Shown here: positions 35,682 through 48,659 of the stretch, piece by piece
How positions within the stretch are numbered: the stretch's first letter is position 1
Layout of the letters: each line of letters begins with the position of its first letter
DNA from: Ceratodon purpureus
Taxonomy: Eukaryota > Streptophyta > Bryopsida > Pseudoditrichales > Ditrichaceae
Direction: 5' to 3'
Assembly: GCA_014871385.1 (NCBI GenBank)
Contig: CM026426.1
Span: 102,714,355 to 102,778,354, forward strand
Length of the DNA: 64,000 nucleotides
Position numbers and translations under genes: made by a program
The notes under the pieces: generated by a model
Seen by the model: the letters and a program-made list of their open reading frames with translations, nothing else
What the model was told of the DNA's origin: nothing
The model's database searches: none

Positions 35682-36157
35682 TTGGGCACGATAGTTAGAA
35701 GGCGGCATTTCCACTGCACCACCCTAGAATGCCACTCTTTTATGAATGTCCATTTCTAGAAACCATTATCATATCATATACATTTAACTTTTAAGCGGTG
35801 GTGCTTGCCTCCTCAATATTGTCCTCCACGTTGTGTACTTATGTTTACTTTGATTGTACTTCTTGCAATTTCTTTCTCGTAATGAATGTACACAATCTAC
35901 ATATGAAGTTCGATGCATCTAAGTACTAACAATCATTTCAACACAAATGCAACTCCGAGAAAACATAAATGAAATTGTATTAAAACCAGAGGTAATTTTT
36001 GCAAGTACATATAGAGGTAGTGTAAAGTCCATACACCCGGCTCCGCAACCAATATATATATATATATATATATATTGCTCTAAATACGACTATCACCCAT
36101 TGTATTGTCACATTAACCGTAGTAATGCGGGTACCATGTCCAACGTAAATACTCTAC
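35682..36157. other. convergent intergenic region of hAT copy A
   Basis: AT-rich 3' flanks of the transposase and RING genes, with an (AT)n microsatellite at about 36,052-36,075. No gene seen. Confidence 0.6.
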
Positions 36158-37162
36158 TCAATGTCCATTGTTTGCATTTGACCTCCGAGTTTGGCGTCGC
36201 TGGCTTGGATGTGTAATCGTACCCCCCGATCGATATTCTTCTTCCACGCGTTCCAAAGAACAACGATTATCTTCCCCCCATTCGAAGTCATCTTTATAAG
36301 CGGCGTCCCGATTGCGCTTCTTGGAATTCTTCTCGTCCCACAACTCCTTTGCCTTCTCAATCTTGGCTACTGTTTCTTCCACAATCTTCTCAATCCTATT
36401 GCGTGACCAACGAGAGGAATTATCCTCCGCACGAAGTGCCCTCCTTCAGTCGCAAACTATTTTCTGAAGAGCATTGTTAGACTTCTTTATGATCACCCAG
36501 TAGTCTAGGTCCGAATATTTGAAGGATTCCTCTGTAAAAGTGCGACAATGCTGAATGGCTTCTTCTAGTTTGGCCAATACAAGTGCCCTCCCAACTGGGG
36601 TTCTGTCATACATCTTGTACTCATCAAGTTGGCCATAGTCCCGTTCTACTTCTCTTCTCTTACCGTCGGCATCTACTTCAACTTCCGGTTTTGGAAACCG
36701 GAAGAAGCGATTGCCATGTATACTCCAATGTCCACCGAAGTTCCTATAAAAAAATACTCGCTCTTTGGCATCTGGAAATTCACGTGCCCTCATCTCCACC
36801 TCATAGTCGTGGGTCATCCATGAAAGATCGTCCAAGTTGGCATTGCCCGCCGTAGATAGTTGGTGAGTCATTGTCTCCGGGTTCCTAGCCAGTGATTTGC
36901 CTCAATCATAATAATTCAGCTCTTTCTTAGGTAGTTGGTCTAGTGGTAAATTCCACCGATCAAACTCATGCCGAGGCGGCATCACGTGTTGTAGTCCCAG
37001 CATCTCCTAAAAACGTGAACTAATTGGGGAGCGACACATAACACACTGTTTGTTGTTTAAAGCAGCCTTCGCGATGCAGGTTATGTGGAACTTGTGATTA
37101 CAATTTCCCATCTCAAAGGCCCCTTCCGGCCCAAAATATTGTTGACAAATGGGACACGTCTT
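36158..37162 (-). pseudogene. RING-finger gene copy A, 3' portion
   Basis: The part nearest the interruption encodes the RING finger (CPICQQYF...GNCNHKFHITC...CVMC, about 37,160-37,010) ending NYYD-TGA at 36902-36904. A 33-nt in-frame gap leads to a second segment from ATG 36871 (MTHQLSTAGNA...), about 235 codons, rich in charged helices and broken by TGA near 36,447 where copy B has TGG. The two parts may be separate proteins or one. The N-terminal portion of the gene lies 24 kb away at 61109-62188. Confidence 0.78.
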
Positions 37163-37646
37163 TGTTAACCGGAGATTCCACAATCTCCCTTTCCCTTAGT
37201 TTCCCTTAGTCTCTTTTCAGTTTTCGTCCTTACCTTCGACAGTCATCGAGTCGGCTGGATGAACTCTGTCGCAGCCGACTGGGATGAACTCTGTCACCAG
37301 CAGACTGGATGAACTCTGTCACGAGCCGACTGGATGAACTCTGTCACCAGCCTACTGGATGACTTCCGCCAGTTCAGGGGGTTTAAGAGGCAGGTTTAGG
37401 GTTTTGAAAGATCATTCTACACTAGAGCAAGTAGAGTCAGAGAGGTCTGAGAGCTGTTAGGAACTGCTGTACCATGTGTTTGGGGCTGTTTTGACCCATT
37501 TTATGCAGTTTTGACATCTTTTTGCACCTGTATTGTACATTTCAAGCACTTTATGAGTGTTTGGAGCACTTGGTTTACTTGGGTTTAGTTGGGTTTTGAT
37601 GGGATTGTGAAGGCTAGGGTTTAGTTGGTAAATCCTCCCTTTACCA
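37163..37646 (+). repeat. 5' LTR of the gag-pro retrotransposon
   Basis: Aligns with 60600-61108 apart from repeat number and scattered substitutions. It is followed at once by TTGGTGACCATGC, a plausible but unassigned tRNA primer site. Confidence 0.85.
37249..37366. repeat. ~25-bp tandem repeats with AGCCGACT, 5' LTR
   Basis: About four and a half units of AGCCGACTGGATGAACTCTG plus TCACC. Units carry GCCGAC or point mutants of it; the first is in reverse (AGTCGGCT). RCCGAC is the known core of the CRT/DRE element bound by CBF/DREB factors, so these may act as an LTR enhancer (inference). Confidence 0.8.
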
Positions 37647-37949
37647 TTGGTGACCATGCTTTAGTTCATACCATGTGATCTCCGACTTGTTGTAGGGTGT
37701 TCCACACACTTTAGAGTTCCTGAAGTACTGAAATCGGGTATGCAGAGGTGCAGCAGTTACTGTCGGGAGCCTAGAGGGGTGCTGAGATGCTGTCACTGAA
37801 ATTTTGAGGTGCTGAACAATCAGGGTTGTCACAGTCGTCCGGGACGCTTGCGACGTGGGGACGTCCGCAGACGTCCGCCAGCGCCAGGGGACGTTCTGTG
37901 ACTTAGAAAAAAATAATCACCCGCATAGGTTTCACCCCGGGGTGAAACC

Positions 37950-38240
37950 ACATCTTCTACGCGGCGGAGGGGTTGCGGGGGAGGGTGCGGCCGTCGCCGC
38001 GGAGCGGGGGGGGCCGTCGGACGCGTCGGGAAGGGGCCGTCCCCGGCGACGGCCCCTTGCCGTCGCCGCGGTGGGGGGGGCCGTCCCCGGCGACTGCCCC
38101 TTGCCGTCGCCGCGGTGGAGGGGGGGCCGTCCTCGGCGACCGCCCCTTGCCGTCGCCGCGGTGGGGGGGGCCGTCCCCGGCGACGGCTCCTTGCCGTCGC
38201 CGCGGAGCGTGGGGCCGTCCCCGGCGACGACCCTTCCACG
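37950..38240. repeat. GC-rich GACGGCC array, left end of giant hAT
   Basis: Repeats of GGCCGTCCCCGGCGACGGCC-like units of about 50 bp, GC-rich, just inside the left terminus. Copy A has a shorter, diverged version at about 32,220-32,400. Confidence 0.85.
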
Positions 38241-38503
38241 GCCGTGACAGTCCATGATCGGACGGCCCCTCCTTGACTTACGGCCTCGACGGCCGTCCTC
38301 CCTTGATTTTTAGGGCTTACCCCTTGGCATTTCATGGGATGAGTATAAAAGACCCCTCCTGGAAGTTGGCTTTACACTTCTGAATTGTACTCCATGTGCT
38401 ACTAGTTGCACTAATATACGTGTGTATCTGTTGCATGTTGAACGGGGCGTTCAGAAGTTTGTTGAATCGGAGCTTCTTCGGAGGCTCTAGTTCTCTTGAG
38501 GAC

Positions 38504-40533
38504 ATGGTACCCCGATTTTTTGAAGTTTTCCCAGGCGATCTATCAAGTGCATCAATGGCGTCTAAAAGTTACTCACCATGGTATACAGAAGTCCATATGA
38601 TCGATGCGGAGAAGAAGAAGACTGAGATGGTTCAATGTATGCTATGCAAGAACACTTTCGCAAAGAGGATTGAGCGGATGCTCAGTCATTTTGGCTATGA
38701 CAAAGTTCTAGGGGTACGGACTAGTGGAGTAGGTCGTTGCACTAATTTGTCACCCGATATACAGTCCTTGTTCAAGAATTGCGGTATCAAATTCCCCAAC
38801 AACTCCAGAATATTCATGTCGGAGCAGAGTACTTCCCCCGTGACTCGTGGCAATATATCCCCGAGAGTGAACACTCCCATGGATGTGGACTCATGCGCTG
38901 GATCCCGGGTTTCTACTCCGAAGAATGAACTCGTTTTATTTGGTGAGGGTGTACCTTTCATTTCGACTTTTCCGGGGGAAGGTAGTGGACAGTTTCCTCC
39001 TTTGAAGGCAAAGAGGCAATCTACCCTTCAAGAGGGCTTCGAAGAGACTCAGAGGCGGGAATGCGACAAAGCATGGGCCACATGTTTTTACGAGAACAGT
39101 ATCTCGTTTAACGTGGCTCGGAGTGCCTCTTTCAAGGACGCGGTGTTGAAGACGTCCAACATGAAGAGATCATACACACGTCCATCTTTCCACCATCTCC
39201 GAACAAATTTACTACCCAAGCAAGGACTGATTTGGAGACTTCCTTGAATGATAGGATTTTTTCCAGTGTTAGGAAGTACGGGGGAACGTTGGCCCTCGAT
39301 GGATGGACTTCTGTAAGCAGTCGCCCTCTAATAAATGCAATGCTGGTATCTCCTGCTGGTGAGTTATTCTTGGGAGCCGTTGACACGAGTGGGAAAGAGA
39401 AGGATGCTGTTTTTGTAGCGACCGTCATTGAGAAGTTTATCCAACAAGTTGGAGAACAGAACATCATTCAAGTATGCTACGATAATGCTCCGGTGATGCT
39501 TAATGCCGGAAAGTTGGTCCAAGCACTCTATCCATCCATATTTGTCCAAGGATGTGCTGCCCATGCGATGGACCTTTTGTTGGAGGATTGGAGTAAGATG
39601 AGTGGGTGAAGGAGCTCCTAGATCGGGCTAAGAACTTGGTTAAGTTCATAAAGATAAGGCAAATGCCACTCTCGGTATTTCGAAAGCACGAGGCAAAACT
39701 TAGCTTGCTGATGCCTGGTCAGACTAGGTTTGCATCGCTGATTTCGCGTCTACTGAAGGTTCGAGGAGCATTGGAGCAGAGCGTTGTGGGATCCTTACTC
39801 GAGAAACTACGAAACGAAGAAGACCTTATCTGCCCGTGACAAAGCGAAGATCTCACGCGATGTTAAGAGGGTTGTCTTGGATGACGTTTTCTGGGAGCAA
39901 TGTGCAAACTTCAAGTGGATGACGAGTCCCGTTGTATATGCCCTACGAGAGTTTGATGCAAAGGAATCGGCATTGGGTAAAGCCTACGTCGTTCTCCGCA
40001 ACCTTGAGAAGCATGTTCTCTCTTTACGCCATGAGCCCTTCAACTAGACTCTGACAATGCTGATTTCTGCGAGGACTCATTTTACGAGCGTAAAAGCCAT
40101 GATTAAATCACCCTTACAGTGTGCTGCTGCGCTTCTAAACCCTTATCTTATTGACGATGAGGACCTTCGCAATGATACTGATGCAATGGCATCGGCGAAG
40201 TAGGTCTTGTTCTCGATGGCTCCTCCGACACTGAAGGAAGTGGTCATAGAAGAGTTCTTGCATTTCGTGAAGCTTATCCTCCGTTTCGTGACGTACGTGA
40301 CTTCTCTAAGTCACAACTGCCGCCTTCTGGTTGGTGGGATATATACGGATCCGCTGGTAAATTCATTTCCCCAATTGCAAAAAGGATTTTAGCTCAGCCC
40401 CTGTCTTCTTCTTCATGCGAGCGGAATTGGAGTAGCTACTCCTTTGTCCACGACAGGAAGCGAAACCGTTTTACTTCCGGAAAGGGCTAATGACCTCGTG
40501 TTTGTGTATACAAATTCCAAGATAATTTCCTAG
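38504..40533 (+). pseudogene. hAT transposase, copy B
   Basis: Same protein as copy A, including BED-like finger, DGWTS, CYDNAP, CAAH and SCERNWS. In addition to the inherited frameshift and TAG it has extra one-base shifts, all in homopolymers, for example near 39,599 (AAG to AG), 39,788 (GG to GGG), 40,041 (AAA to AA), 40,091 (AAA to AAAA), 40,256 (TTT to TT) and 40,467 (TTT to TTTT). The acidic ORF follows at 40540-41400, again frame-shifted. These could be real decay or read errors. Confidence 0.87.
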
Positions 40534-41998
40534 TCCAAGTTGAGTGCCTTAGGGAGGTTCTACGGGGAGTTGGAGGGGAAGGAGGATCCGAAGGCCGTGG
40601 AAACCGAGGACGTTGACTACTCTAGTGAGTCTGATGTTGATGTACCCTTCGATGATCTATCAATTGACCCCCCCATTGACAACCCAGTCGACGACCTCGA
40701 GGTGTCACCGAAAGGAAAATCCCGTTGTTCTCCTGCGCCGATGGAGCGTGCTTTCGAGTATGATGATGTCGAAGAAGAAGGTACCAACGAGGAGGATACG
40801 ATTCATCTTGCCTCTTTTCTGAATGGAGACGGTTTATTAAACAGTGATAAGATTATGGGGGGAGGATCCTCTCATACTACCGTGGATTTGGTCGTGCCAA
40901 AGAAAGAGGAAGACCCCACCCTTGATACTTCTAAGGTTGTTTCTCCAAACTTCAACCGCCTGAAGGACGAAATGGTTCCACCCACTACAAAGGAGGATGT
41001 GCCCGTACCCGTATCGGGTGCATCTCGGACATTGTTTGGAACTGCAAAGACTAGGGTCCAAGTTGGTGGGTTCGAATCGTCCACGGGGTTGGTTGAGTTG
41101 TCTAAAAAAATGAAGGCAGATGCTAAGGCTGCTGAAGTAGCGGAGAATGTAGGAAGAGATTGGTCCGAACCCGACAAGCGGACCCGGGCCTCCTCTCTAC
41201 TGATGACGGACTTCCAATTGGGAATCTCTTTGGGCCGAAGTTGGCTTTGGGAAAACCGGACATATTTCCTGAGAAACCCCCTGCTAGAGCCACGTCCAAG
41301 CGAAAGGCTGTAGACAAGACTCAGAAGGTGTTGGCTTTCAATCCTGGTAGGCCAAAAACTCCTTTGGATGACCGAATGGCCCAAAGAAATTCCTGAACCC
41401 ATTCGAGTCAAAGAAGAAGACTAAGGCGAGGGTGAAGAAGGTACGCGAGAGCGATGGCGATGACAAATACGATTCATCCGGTCCTAGTGGGGCCGAAGTG
41501 AAGGACGACAGCGATTATGTGGCCTGATTGGGCACGATAGTTAGAAGGCGGCATTTCCACTGCACCACCCTAGAATGCCACTCTTTTATGAATGTCCATT
41601 CTAGAAACCATTATCATATCATATACATTTAACTTTTAAGCGGTGGTGCTTGCCTCCTCAATATTGTCCTCCACGTTGTGTACTTATGTTTACTTTGATT
41701 GTACTTCTTGCAATTTCTTTCTCGTAATGAATGTACACAATCTACATATGAAGTTCGATGCATCTAAGTACTAACAATCATTTCAACACAAATGCAACTC
41801 CGAGAAAACATAAATGAAATTGTATTAAAACCAGAGGTAATTTTTGCAAGTACATATAGAGGTAGTGTAAAGTCCATACACCCGGCTCCGCAACCAATAT
41901 ATATATATATATATATTGCTCTAAATACGACTATCACCCATTGTATTGTCACATTAACCGTAGTAATGCGGGTACCATGTCCAACGTAAATACTCTAC

Positions 41999-44900
41999 TC
42001 AATGTCCATTGTTTGCATTTGACCTCCGAGTTTGGCGTCGCTGGCTTGGATGTGTAATCGTACCCCCCGATCGATATTCTTCTTCCACGCGATCCAAAGA
42101 ACGACGATTATCTTCCCCCCATTCGAAGTCATCTTTATAAGCGGCGTCCCGATTGCGCTTCTTGGAATTCTTCTCGTCCCACAACTCCTTTGCCTTCTCA
42201 ATCTTGGCTACTGTTTCTTGCACAATCTTCTCAATCCTATTGCGTGACCAACGAGAGGAATTATCCTCCGCACGAAGTGCCCTCCTCCAGTCGTTAACTA
42301 TTTTCTGGAGAGCATCATCAGACTTCTTTATGATCACCCAGTAGTCTAGGTCCGAATATTTGAAGGATTCCTCTGTAAAAGTGCGACGATGCTGAATGGC
42401 TTCTCTATTTTGGCCAATACAAGTGCCCTACCAACCGGGGTTCTGTCATACATCTTGTACTCATCAAGTTGGCCCATAGTCCCGTTCTACTTCTCTTCTC
42501 TTACCGTCGGCATCTACTTCAACTTCCGGTTTTGGAAACCGGAAGAAGCGATTGCGATGTATACTCCAATGTCCACCGAAGTTCCTACAAAAAAATTCTC
42601 AATCCTTGGCATCCGGAATTTCACGTGCCCTCATCTCCACCTCATAGTCGTGGGTCATCCATGAAGATCGTCCAAGTTGGCATTGCCCGCCGTAGATAGT
42701 TGGTGAGTCATTGTCTCCGGGTTCCTAGCCAGTGATTTGCCTCAATCATAATAATTCAGCTCTTTCTTAGGTAGTTGGTCTAGTGGTAAATTCCACCGAT
42801 CAAACTCATGCCGAGGCGGCATCACGTGTTGTAGTCCCAGCATCTCGTAAAAACGTGAACTAATTGGGGAGCGACACATAACACACTGTTTGTTGTTTAA
42901 AGTAGCCTTCGCGATGCAGGTTATGTGGAACTTGTGATTACAATTTCCCATCTCAAAGGCCCCTTCCGGCCCAAAATATTGTTGACAAATGGGACACGAT
43001 TCCTTCGAATATTCCTCCGATGGTTTGCGGGTATGATAACCACACGTTTCGATTCATCCAAGTGAGATGATAGTACATCGTACAGCATCCACCCCTCCTC
43101 GACCTCTAGCGCCCAGTCAATGACCCCTTCTTTATTTTTGGATCTATGTAATGTGCGCTCCATCATTTCTCCTACATCGCGCCATATCGTGATTTTTGTA
43201 GCATCCTCGCCGCCCTTGGCTGCTGCCTCGTTATACTTCTGTAAAGATGATTGGATAGCTTCTTCGACATCGATAGAAGTAATTGCACATTTCTTCATAT
43301 CCTGTTGTGCTCTAGAGACTATTGTCTCCTTATCTCGTAGTTTGTGGACCCAACCAAGCCATGATAATGCCCTTATGGAAGATGGTGTATCATCTACCAT
43401 CTTTATGGAGGTCTTCAGCCTTTCCAGTTCCGTACGGGCCTCGTCTCTTTCCTTTCTAGCCACCTCCAAATCCCGTAAAAGAATGTCTAATTCTATCGAA
43501 TCATCCATTGGCCCTTTTCCTCTATCCTCATGTCCTAATGTTGCTTGGCTAGAGCCAATGTCCAATGGAACTGGACCAGATGTCATTTTAGACTTCTGAG
43601 ACGCCATCCCTTGTGTGGCCCCATCTCCACTTTTATTTGAGAATTTAGAAAGGCCAAGGTCATCGGAATCCTCACCATCGCTTAGTACTTCAATGATACG
43701 AACCTATCCTTCCACCTTCACCACTTCTTCTTCACCGTAGGCTTCACTTCTTCTGTTTTGTTTTTCTCCTTCTCTACCGGGTGGTAGATTTTGCACTCTT
43801 CCAATTGTGCATAAAAATTCATCTTCACATGGTCCAACCTTCTTGTCAAACTCTTGATTTGTTCCGTTGCATCCATTAAATCCTTACTCACGGCCACGTT
43901 CTCTTCGCCTAATTTCACACGGTCTTCCAGAAGAGGCTTAATGGAAGATGCCAAACTCTCAAAGCCAAGGACACCCTGTATCATGCCCGGAGTGATACTT
44001 CCAAATGCATGAGCCATATTTATGAGATCTGGTGCCATAGCGCCTAATACGGAAGCCCCTTCTTTCAGGGTGTGTGCAATCTTCAACACATTATGAATTT
44101 GTTGCACTTCCTCCGTGGTTTTTCTTGCAGTGTCTCCCTCTGTGGTATTCTCTAAGCCCCCACGCTGTTCATCAGAGGACACCTCCGTCAATTTGATGCT
44201 AAAATCTAGTAACTCCTTCAATGATTCATTGTTTGGCATCGACTTCACCAGCTCCATAATCTCCAAAATGGAATGAACTGCATCCTTTGTGCTATCCTCT
44301 TCGGTAGGCACTTGTACTATTGCCAAGGAACTTGGACCATCATCCACTGAACGAGGGTTGGAGCATCCAGCTTCCGCAGCCGTAAGATGTGTTGAACAGT
44401 CATTGTCCACCTCAACTTCCACCTCATCTACGGCTGCCTTGCCCTTTGTATCGTTGGAAGATTTTGCCGTGATTCCCAGGTCTGCTCTAGGAATACCAAG
44501 GACATTAGTTTCCGTGGCAATGGGGAACATCGTAGCGATCACATTGGCAATGGCAACGGGCTTCTTTTCCTCTGGACGATGCGGGGTTTCATTCTGTAAT
44601 TTTTTTACTTCATTCTTCGGAAAGCTCTTTAGATGTGGCCACTGCTGCTTTCGGAACTCCGCTACGACCTTCTTTGCTTCCAAAGGATCGATCAGATATA
44701 AATCCGGAATGTCTCTTACCATCCATCCAATTTTCAACGGCCTGTCTTTCGTAGTGGGGTACGTACACCAACTAATCTTCCGCTTCAATATTAGCTCTGC
44801 ATATACCATACTGCAAATGGTATAATTGAAATGGCCTTTGCTGCGCTTCCGTTGCCAGACTTCATATGCCCGATGCAAGAAATGGTCATCCATGCATGAC

Positions 44901-45150
44901 CAGGGCTTGCAACTAAAAGTCCGTGTGTTCATCTCGTGTTCTTCTCGGGCCACAACTTGTCAATGTGATACATCTTCACATACTTCTTGCACTCCTTGAA
45001 AGTCCAGAAAATCTCCCCTACAGATTCCCAGCCTTCTTCCGCTACGATGTTTTTGTTGTCTAGGATCTCCCAAGAAAAGTTGTGGCACATTCCCTTCGGC
45101 CTGTTCCTCTTCCCGGTTCCTCCAATCTCATCATGTTCCGGATCCGCCAT
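41999..45150 (-). pseudogene. RING-finger protein with X N-terminal domain, copy B
   Basis: ATG at 45150 (MADPEHDEIGG). The N-terminal X domain has GWESVGEIFW, CKKYVKMYH and, after a one-base shift near 44,940, MVYAELILKRKISW. A long middle follows: an acidic linker and coiled coils (about 44,100-43,800 and 43,500-43,350). The RING domain (CPICQQYF, GNCNHKFHITC, CVMC; about 42,998-42,860) ends at TGA 42742-42744. In the same frame ATG 42711 opens a further charged segment ending near 41999. Copy A shows that frame breaks near 43,725, 43,030 and 42,665 are single missing bases. With them ignored, the main protein is about 800 residues. RING domains usually act as E3 ubiquitin ligases; targets unknown. 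It is convergent with the transposase gene. Confidence 0.78.
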
Positions 45151-45375
45151 AGTAACCTCGTTTTAAACCAAAACGATATGGTTTTGTTTTAAAGAAAACA
45201 AGGAGTTGATAAATGACGTTTACAAAATAACAAATACAGAAAATTCAAAAACTCCCCCCCCCCACAATAAAAACGGACCCCCATCTCCTCACCCCCACCT
45301 ACCAACAAGCTCCCAAGTGAATTGGAAAACTGTAGCAATAGGAGAGGGACTATTGACGAGAGTGAAGTGAGGAAG

Positions 45376-45955
45376 TGGGGGACGGCCGTCGCAATATATG
45401 GCGACGGCCCCCAACCCTACGGCCGTCCCCCCGAGCCTAGTGCCGTCGCCCCCCGATCCTACGGCCGCGGCCAATGGCCGTCGTCCCGAACCTGACGACG
45501 GCCGTTGGGGGACGCCGTTGGGGGACGTTGGGGGACGGTCGGGGGCCACCGCGACGGCCGCGGAGGCCCGTGCCTCCGCGGCCGTCCGATCGGGCCCTGT
45601 CCTCGGCGACGGCCGTCCGATGAAGGCCGTCGCAGAGGGGACGGCCTTGGAGAGGACCCCCGAGGGGGCGGCTTGCGGCCCTCTGATCGCAGCCGTCCCC
45701 GCGGCCGTCGCCATCTGATGGCGGCCGACCGCGCGGGGACGGCCGCGTAGACGGCCTTGGAGACGGCCGCGGGGACGGCACCGTCGGCGACAGCCCGCGG
45801 CCGTCCGATCGGGGCCGTCTCCAAGGCGACGGCCGTTCGATCACGGCCGCGATCGAAGGGCCGTCCCCGCGGACAGGCCCTCGCGGAGACGGCCCACGGC
45901 CGTGGAAACGGCCCCCGACCGTGGGGACGAGGCCGTCGCGGCCGCGGGAAATTTC
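45376..45955. repeat. GC-rich GACGGCC array, internal
   Basis: Very dense GGCCGTC/GACGGCC repeats upstream of the RING gene. It is placed like an element end, supporting a two-unit origin of the giant hAT. Open frames across it are compositional artefacts. 45,151-45,375 is the RING gene's leader side with a C run. Confidence 0.85.
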
Positions 45956-46019
45956 CCTCCCCCCCCTTTTTTAAAATACAAATGAAAAAAACATATAATG
46001 CTACATCTTCCGACCACAT

Positions 46020-48430
46020 ATTACACTAAACCTGTTAATTTCTTTCACCAATTAAAATGAGAACAGCAGTTAATGTAAACATGAATTAAAATACTTCATG
46101 GTATGCAAAGCATCTAAATTCTTCAACGAGTCATTATTCCGTACGCTCCACTGAAGTTAATGTATGTGTCATTTATTCGAATCATTATTTCTGTTGTTTC
46201 TATCGTACGCATTTCAAGGTGGTCTATTATCGCACTCCAAAAGTTCCTTGCAGAAATCGAACTCATCTAAACTTGTTTCAGAAATTGTAATCCAAATAGT
46301 TCTCCGTCTTCTTATTCTCCGCTTTGAATTTTTGTTTTTTTAAATACATAAGTGCTTTTATTATACTTTCATTAAACGGCTTCATATTCTCAATTTAATT
46401 CGAATTACCATCTCTTTATATACTTTTAACGTTCCTCCCACTATACAATTTCCACTCTCGAATATGGTTTTCATTTACTTCATCTTTATTGTCCTCTATG
46501 TTTTTTCCCCCCTAGTTTATGCCCTTTTTTTAACGTCTAATTTGTCTAATCTACCACGGCAACCCTCGAAGCTCCATAAATGTCACTGTTGAATTTCTTC
46601 CTTTTATATCGTTTCGAACGTACCTATTTCGACTTATTTCCTCCATGACCCATGTTAAAGTATATTTTACTAATTCGACCACTATTCGACCATTTTACTA
46701 ATTCTACCCTACTGCTTTAGTTTTTATTGACTACTGTACCCCTCTTTCATATATACGTTTTGAACTCTCCATGTATCACTACATCATGGCCATCCTCTAT
46801 TTCTTTTAATAATTATAATTTCGATACTTTCCCTCTCAAACTCTATTTTTTTCGTCTATTATTTCGATGGTTCACTCATTTGTTTACTTATGAATATACT
46901 TCTACTTCACAGTCTTCCCCAAGTGTAGCGATACATTATTTCTTAATATTACACCCGTCGTCGTTATAGTTCTAATATTCATATCCGTCCTCAAACCTCT
47001 TGTTCTTTGTGTTGTTCATTAATTTAATTACTTACTATTTAGAAACAATACCACCCCACCAAACATCTTTCATCAGTATTTTTAGTATTCCAATAATATA
47101 TATATATTTCTAAAATTATGTCCCGTCAATATACGTTTTTGTGTAATAATTTTATTTCAATACTTGTAGCTCCAAGTATTTCACGTCGTGACTTTTTAAT
47201 TTTTCCTTGGTACAGTATAGTCTATGTGTCTCTATGAATTATCGTGCTTGTTAAATTCTCTCATTGTGTCATTAGTAAGTGATTACTTTTGTACGTATGT
47301 ACTATACATTGTACAAGTTAGAATCCAATTCCATATTTATATTTACGTTAAAGTGTATATGAATAAACATATATTTGTATAGAGTATAATGTAAATGTGT
47401 TACCTAATTTATTTATTTTATTTCATATAAGTTGCAAGGTACAACTCAATTCTGGGCGTTGGAAACTAGAATTGTTTATAAAAACAATGATTTCAACTTT
47501 AGTCGTTCACAAATTGGCATTATTCAGTGACGGTTGAATGTTTTCTGTTTTAATTTTGTTTTTTACTATTATCCCTTCCTCATCTCATAATGTGAGCTAG
47601 TGATTTTTTTTTTTTTTTAATGATAACACAGTACTACGGTATGGAAGTTTGTAAAATAAAAGACATTAAAGAGCAAGGAGAGTTTTTATATTTCATATAA
47701 CTCTAAACCAGCCATGAGAAATTAGAATTGGACCATTTGTTATGAAAACAATGATTTGAGTTTTATTCCTCCCATGAATTGCATAATCCCAAGAGAATTG
47801 AATGTTTGTTTTGGTTTATTTCACTTTATTATTATCTCCAGTTTCTCTCCTAATCTAAACTACTATTTATGTTTTTATTTTTGATTCTACCATAATACTA
47901 AAGAACGAGAGTATGTAAAATTAAAGAAATAAAACTAGGGTAAATCATTCCATTAAAAATTAGAGTCAAAGAATCTATATAAATATTTTCATTGTATACC
48001 ACTATTCGAGAAGAAATTGGATCTATATTTCTAAGAGATTACCCTAAACCGTAAACCGGTGAAATATAAATGCAAATCTCTTAACCATTTAAACGTAAGG
48101 TGCACCGCATGAAAAACCAAGTGTGTACATCAATTTATGCGTTGAATTACTTCTAGTGCATTCTCTCCGCGATGTTCCTCTTATCATATTGTTGTTGACA
48201 TTTACTCTTTTGATTCGTTAGTATAAAATGTTAATTCATTACCGTATGCTAAAACATGAGTAACTTCGTTTCTTTAAATGACAATTGGTAAAAACTGTTT
48301 TAGTGTACCCACAATGTTTACGGTTCTTTCCATTCAATAGGATATATATTCTTCTTCATAAACGTGTTCACATTATTTGTAGATCTTAGGGGGTTATCCA
48401 CCCCCAAAGAACCAAAATATCACATAGTTC
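46020..48430. other. AT-rich, gene-free stretch within the giant hAT
   Basis: About 2.4 kb of AT-rich sequence with no ORF of interest and no repeat recognised, lying between the two GC-rich internal arrays. Confidence 0.6.
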
Positions 48431-48659
48431 ATTGGATCCCAATTTCAAACGTCGACCCCACCTCCCCGATCACAGGATCTTCAGGACATTCCCCACAATA
48501 TCCGGGATATGTCTGAATTTTCCATTTGTAGGAGATATGCTGTCCAAACAATCCCAAGTGGGATTGTTTGGGACAAGAAGGAGGGGGGAGAGTACGGGAG
48601 GAGAGGGGGGAGGAGAGGAGAGAAAACACAAGGGGAGGGGAGTTCCTTCGACCCTCCCC

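Larger units (their letters stand above)
32096..37162 (+). mobile_element. hAT element copy A, left part
   Basis: Left terminus CAGGGTTGTCACAG at 32096, a GC-rich block (about 32,220-32,400), transposase (plus), a convergent RING-finger gene (minus). It is interrupted at 37163 by an LTR retrotransposon and resumes at 61109-62188, where the SINE-bearing repeat cuts it. Its right end is not in the window. From about 32,405 to 36,240 it is almost identical to 38,250-42,085 of the giant copy. The (AT)n run at about 36,052-36,075 is a few units longer here. Confidence 0.85.

Noticed and set aside
45398..45850. Long open frames on both strands through the GC-rich arrays (also at 31,370, 37,855, 48,430 and 53,820)
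   Set aside because: CpG-rich repeats lack stops in all frames; the predicted proteins are Arg/Pro/Ala repeats with no domain.
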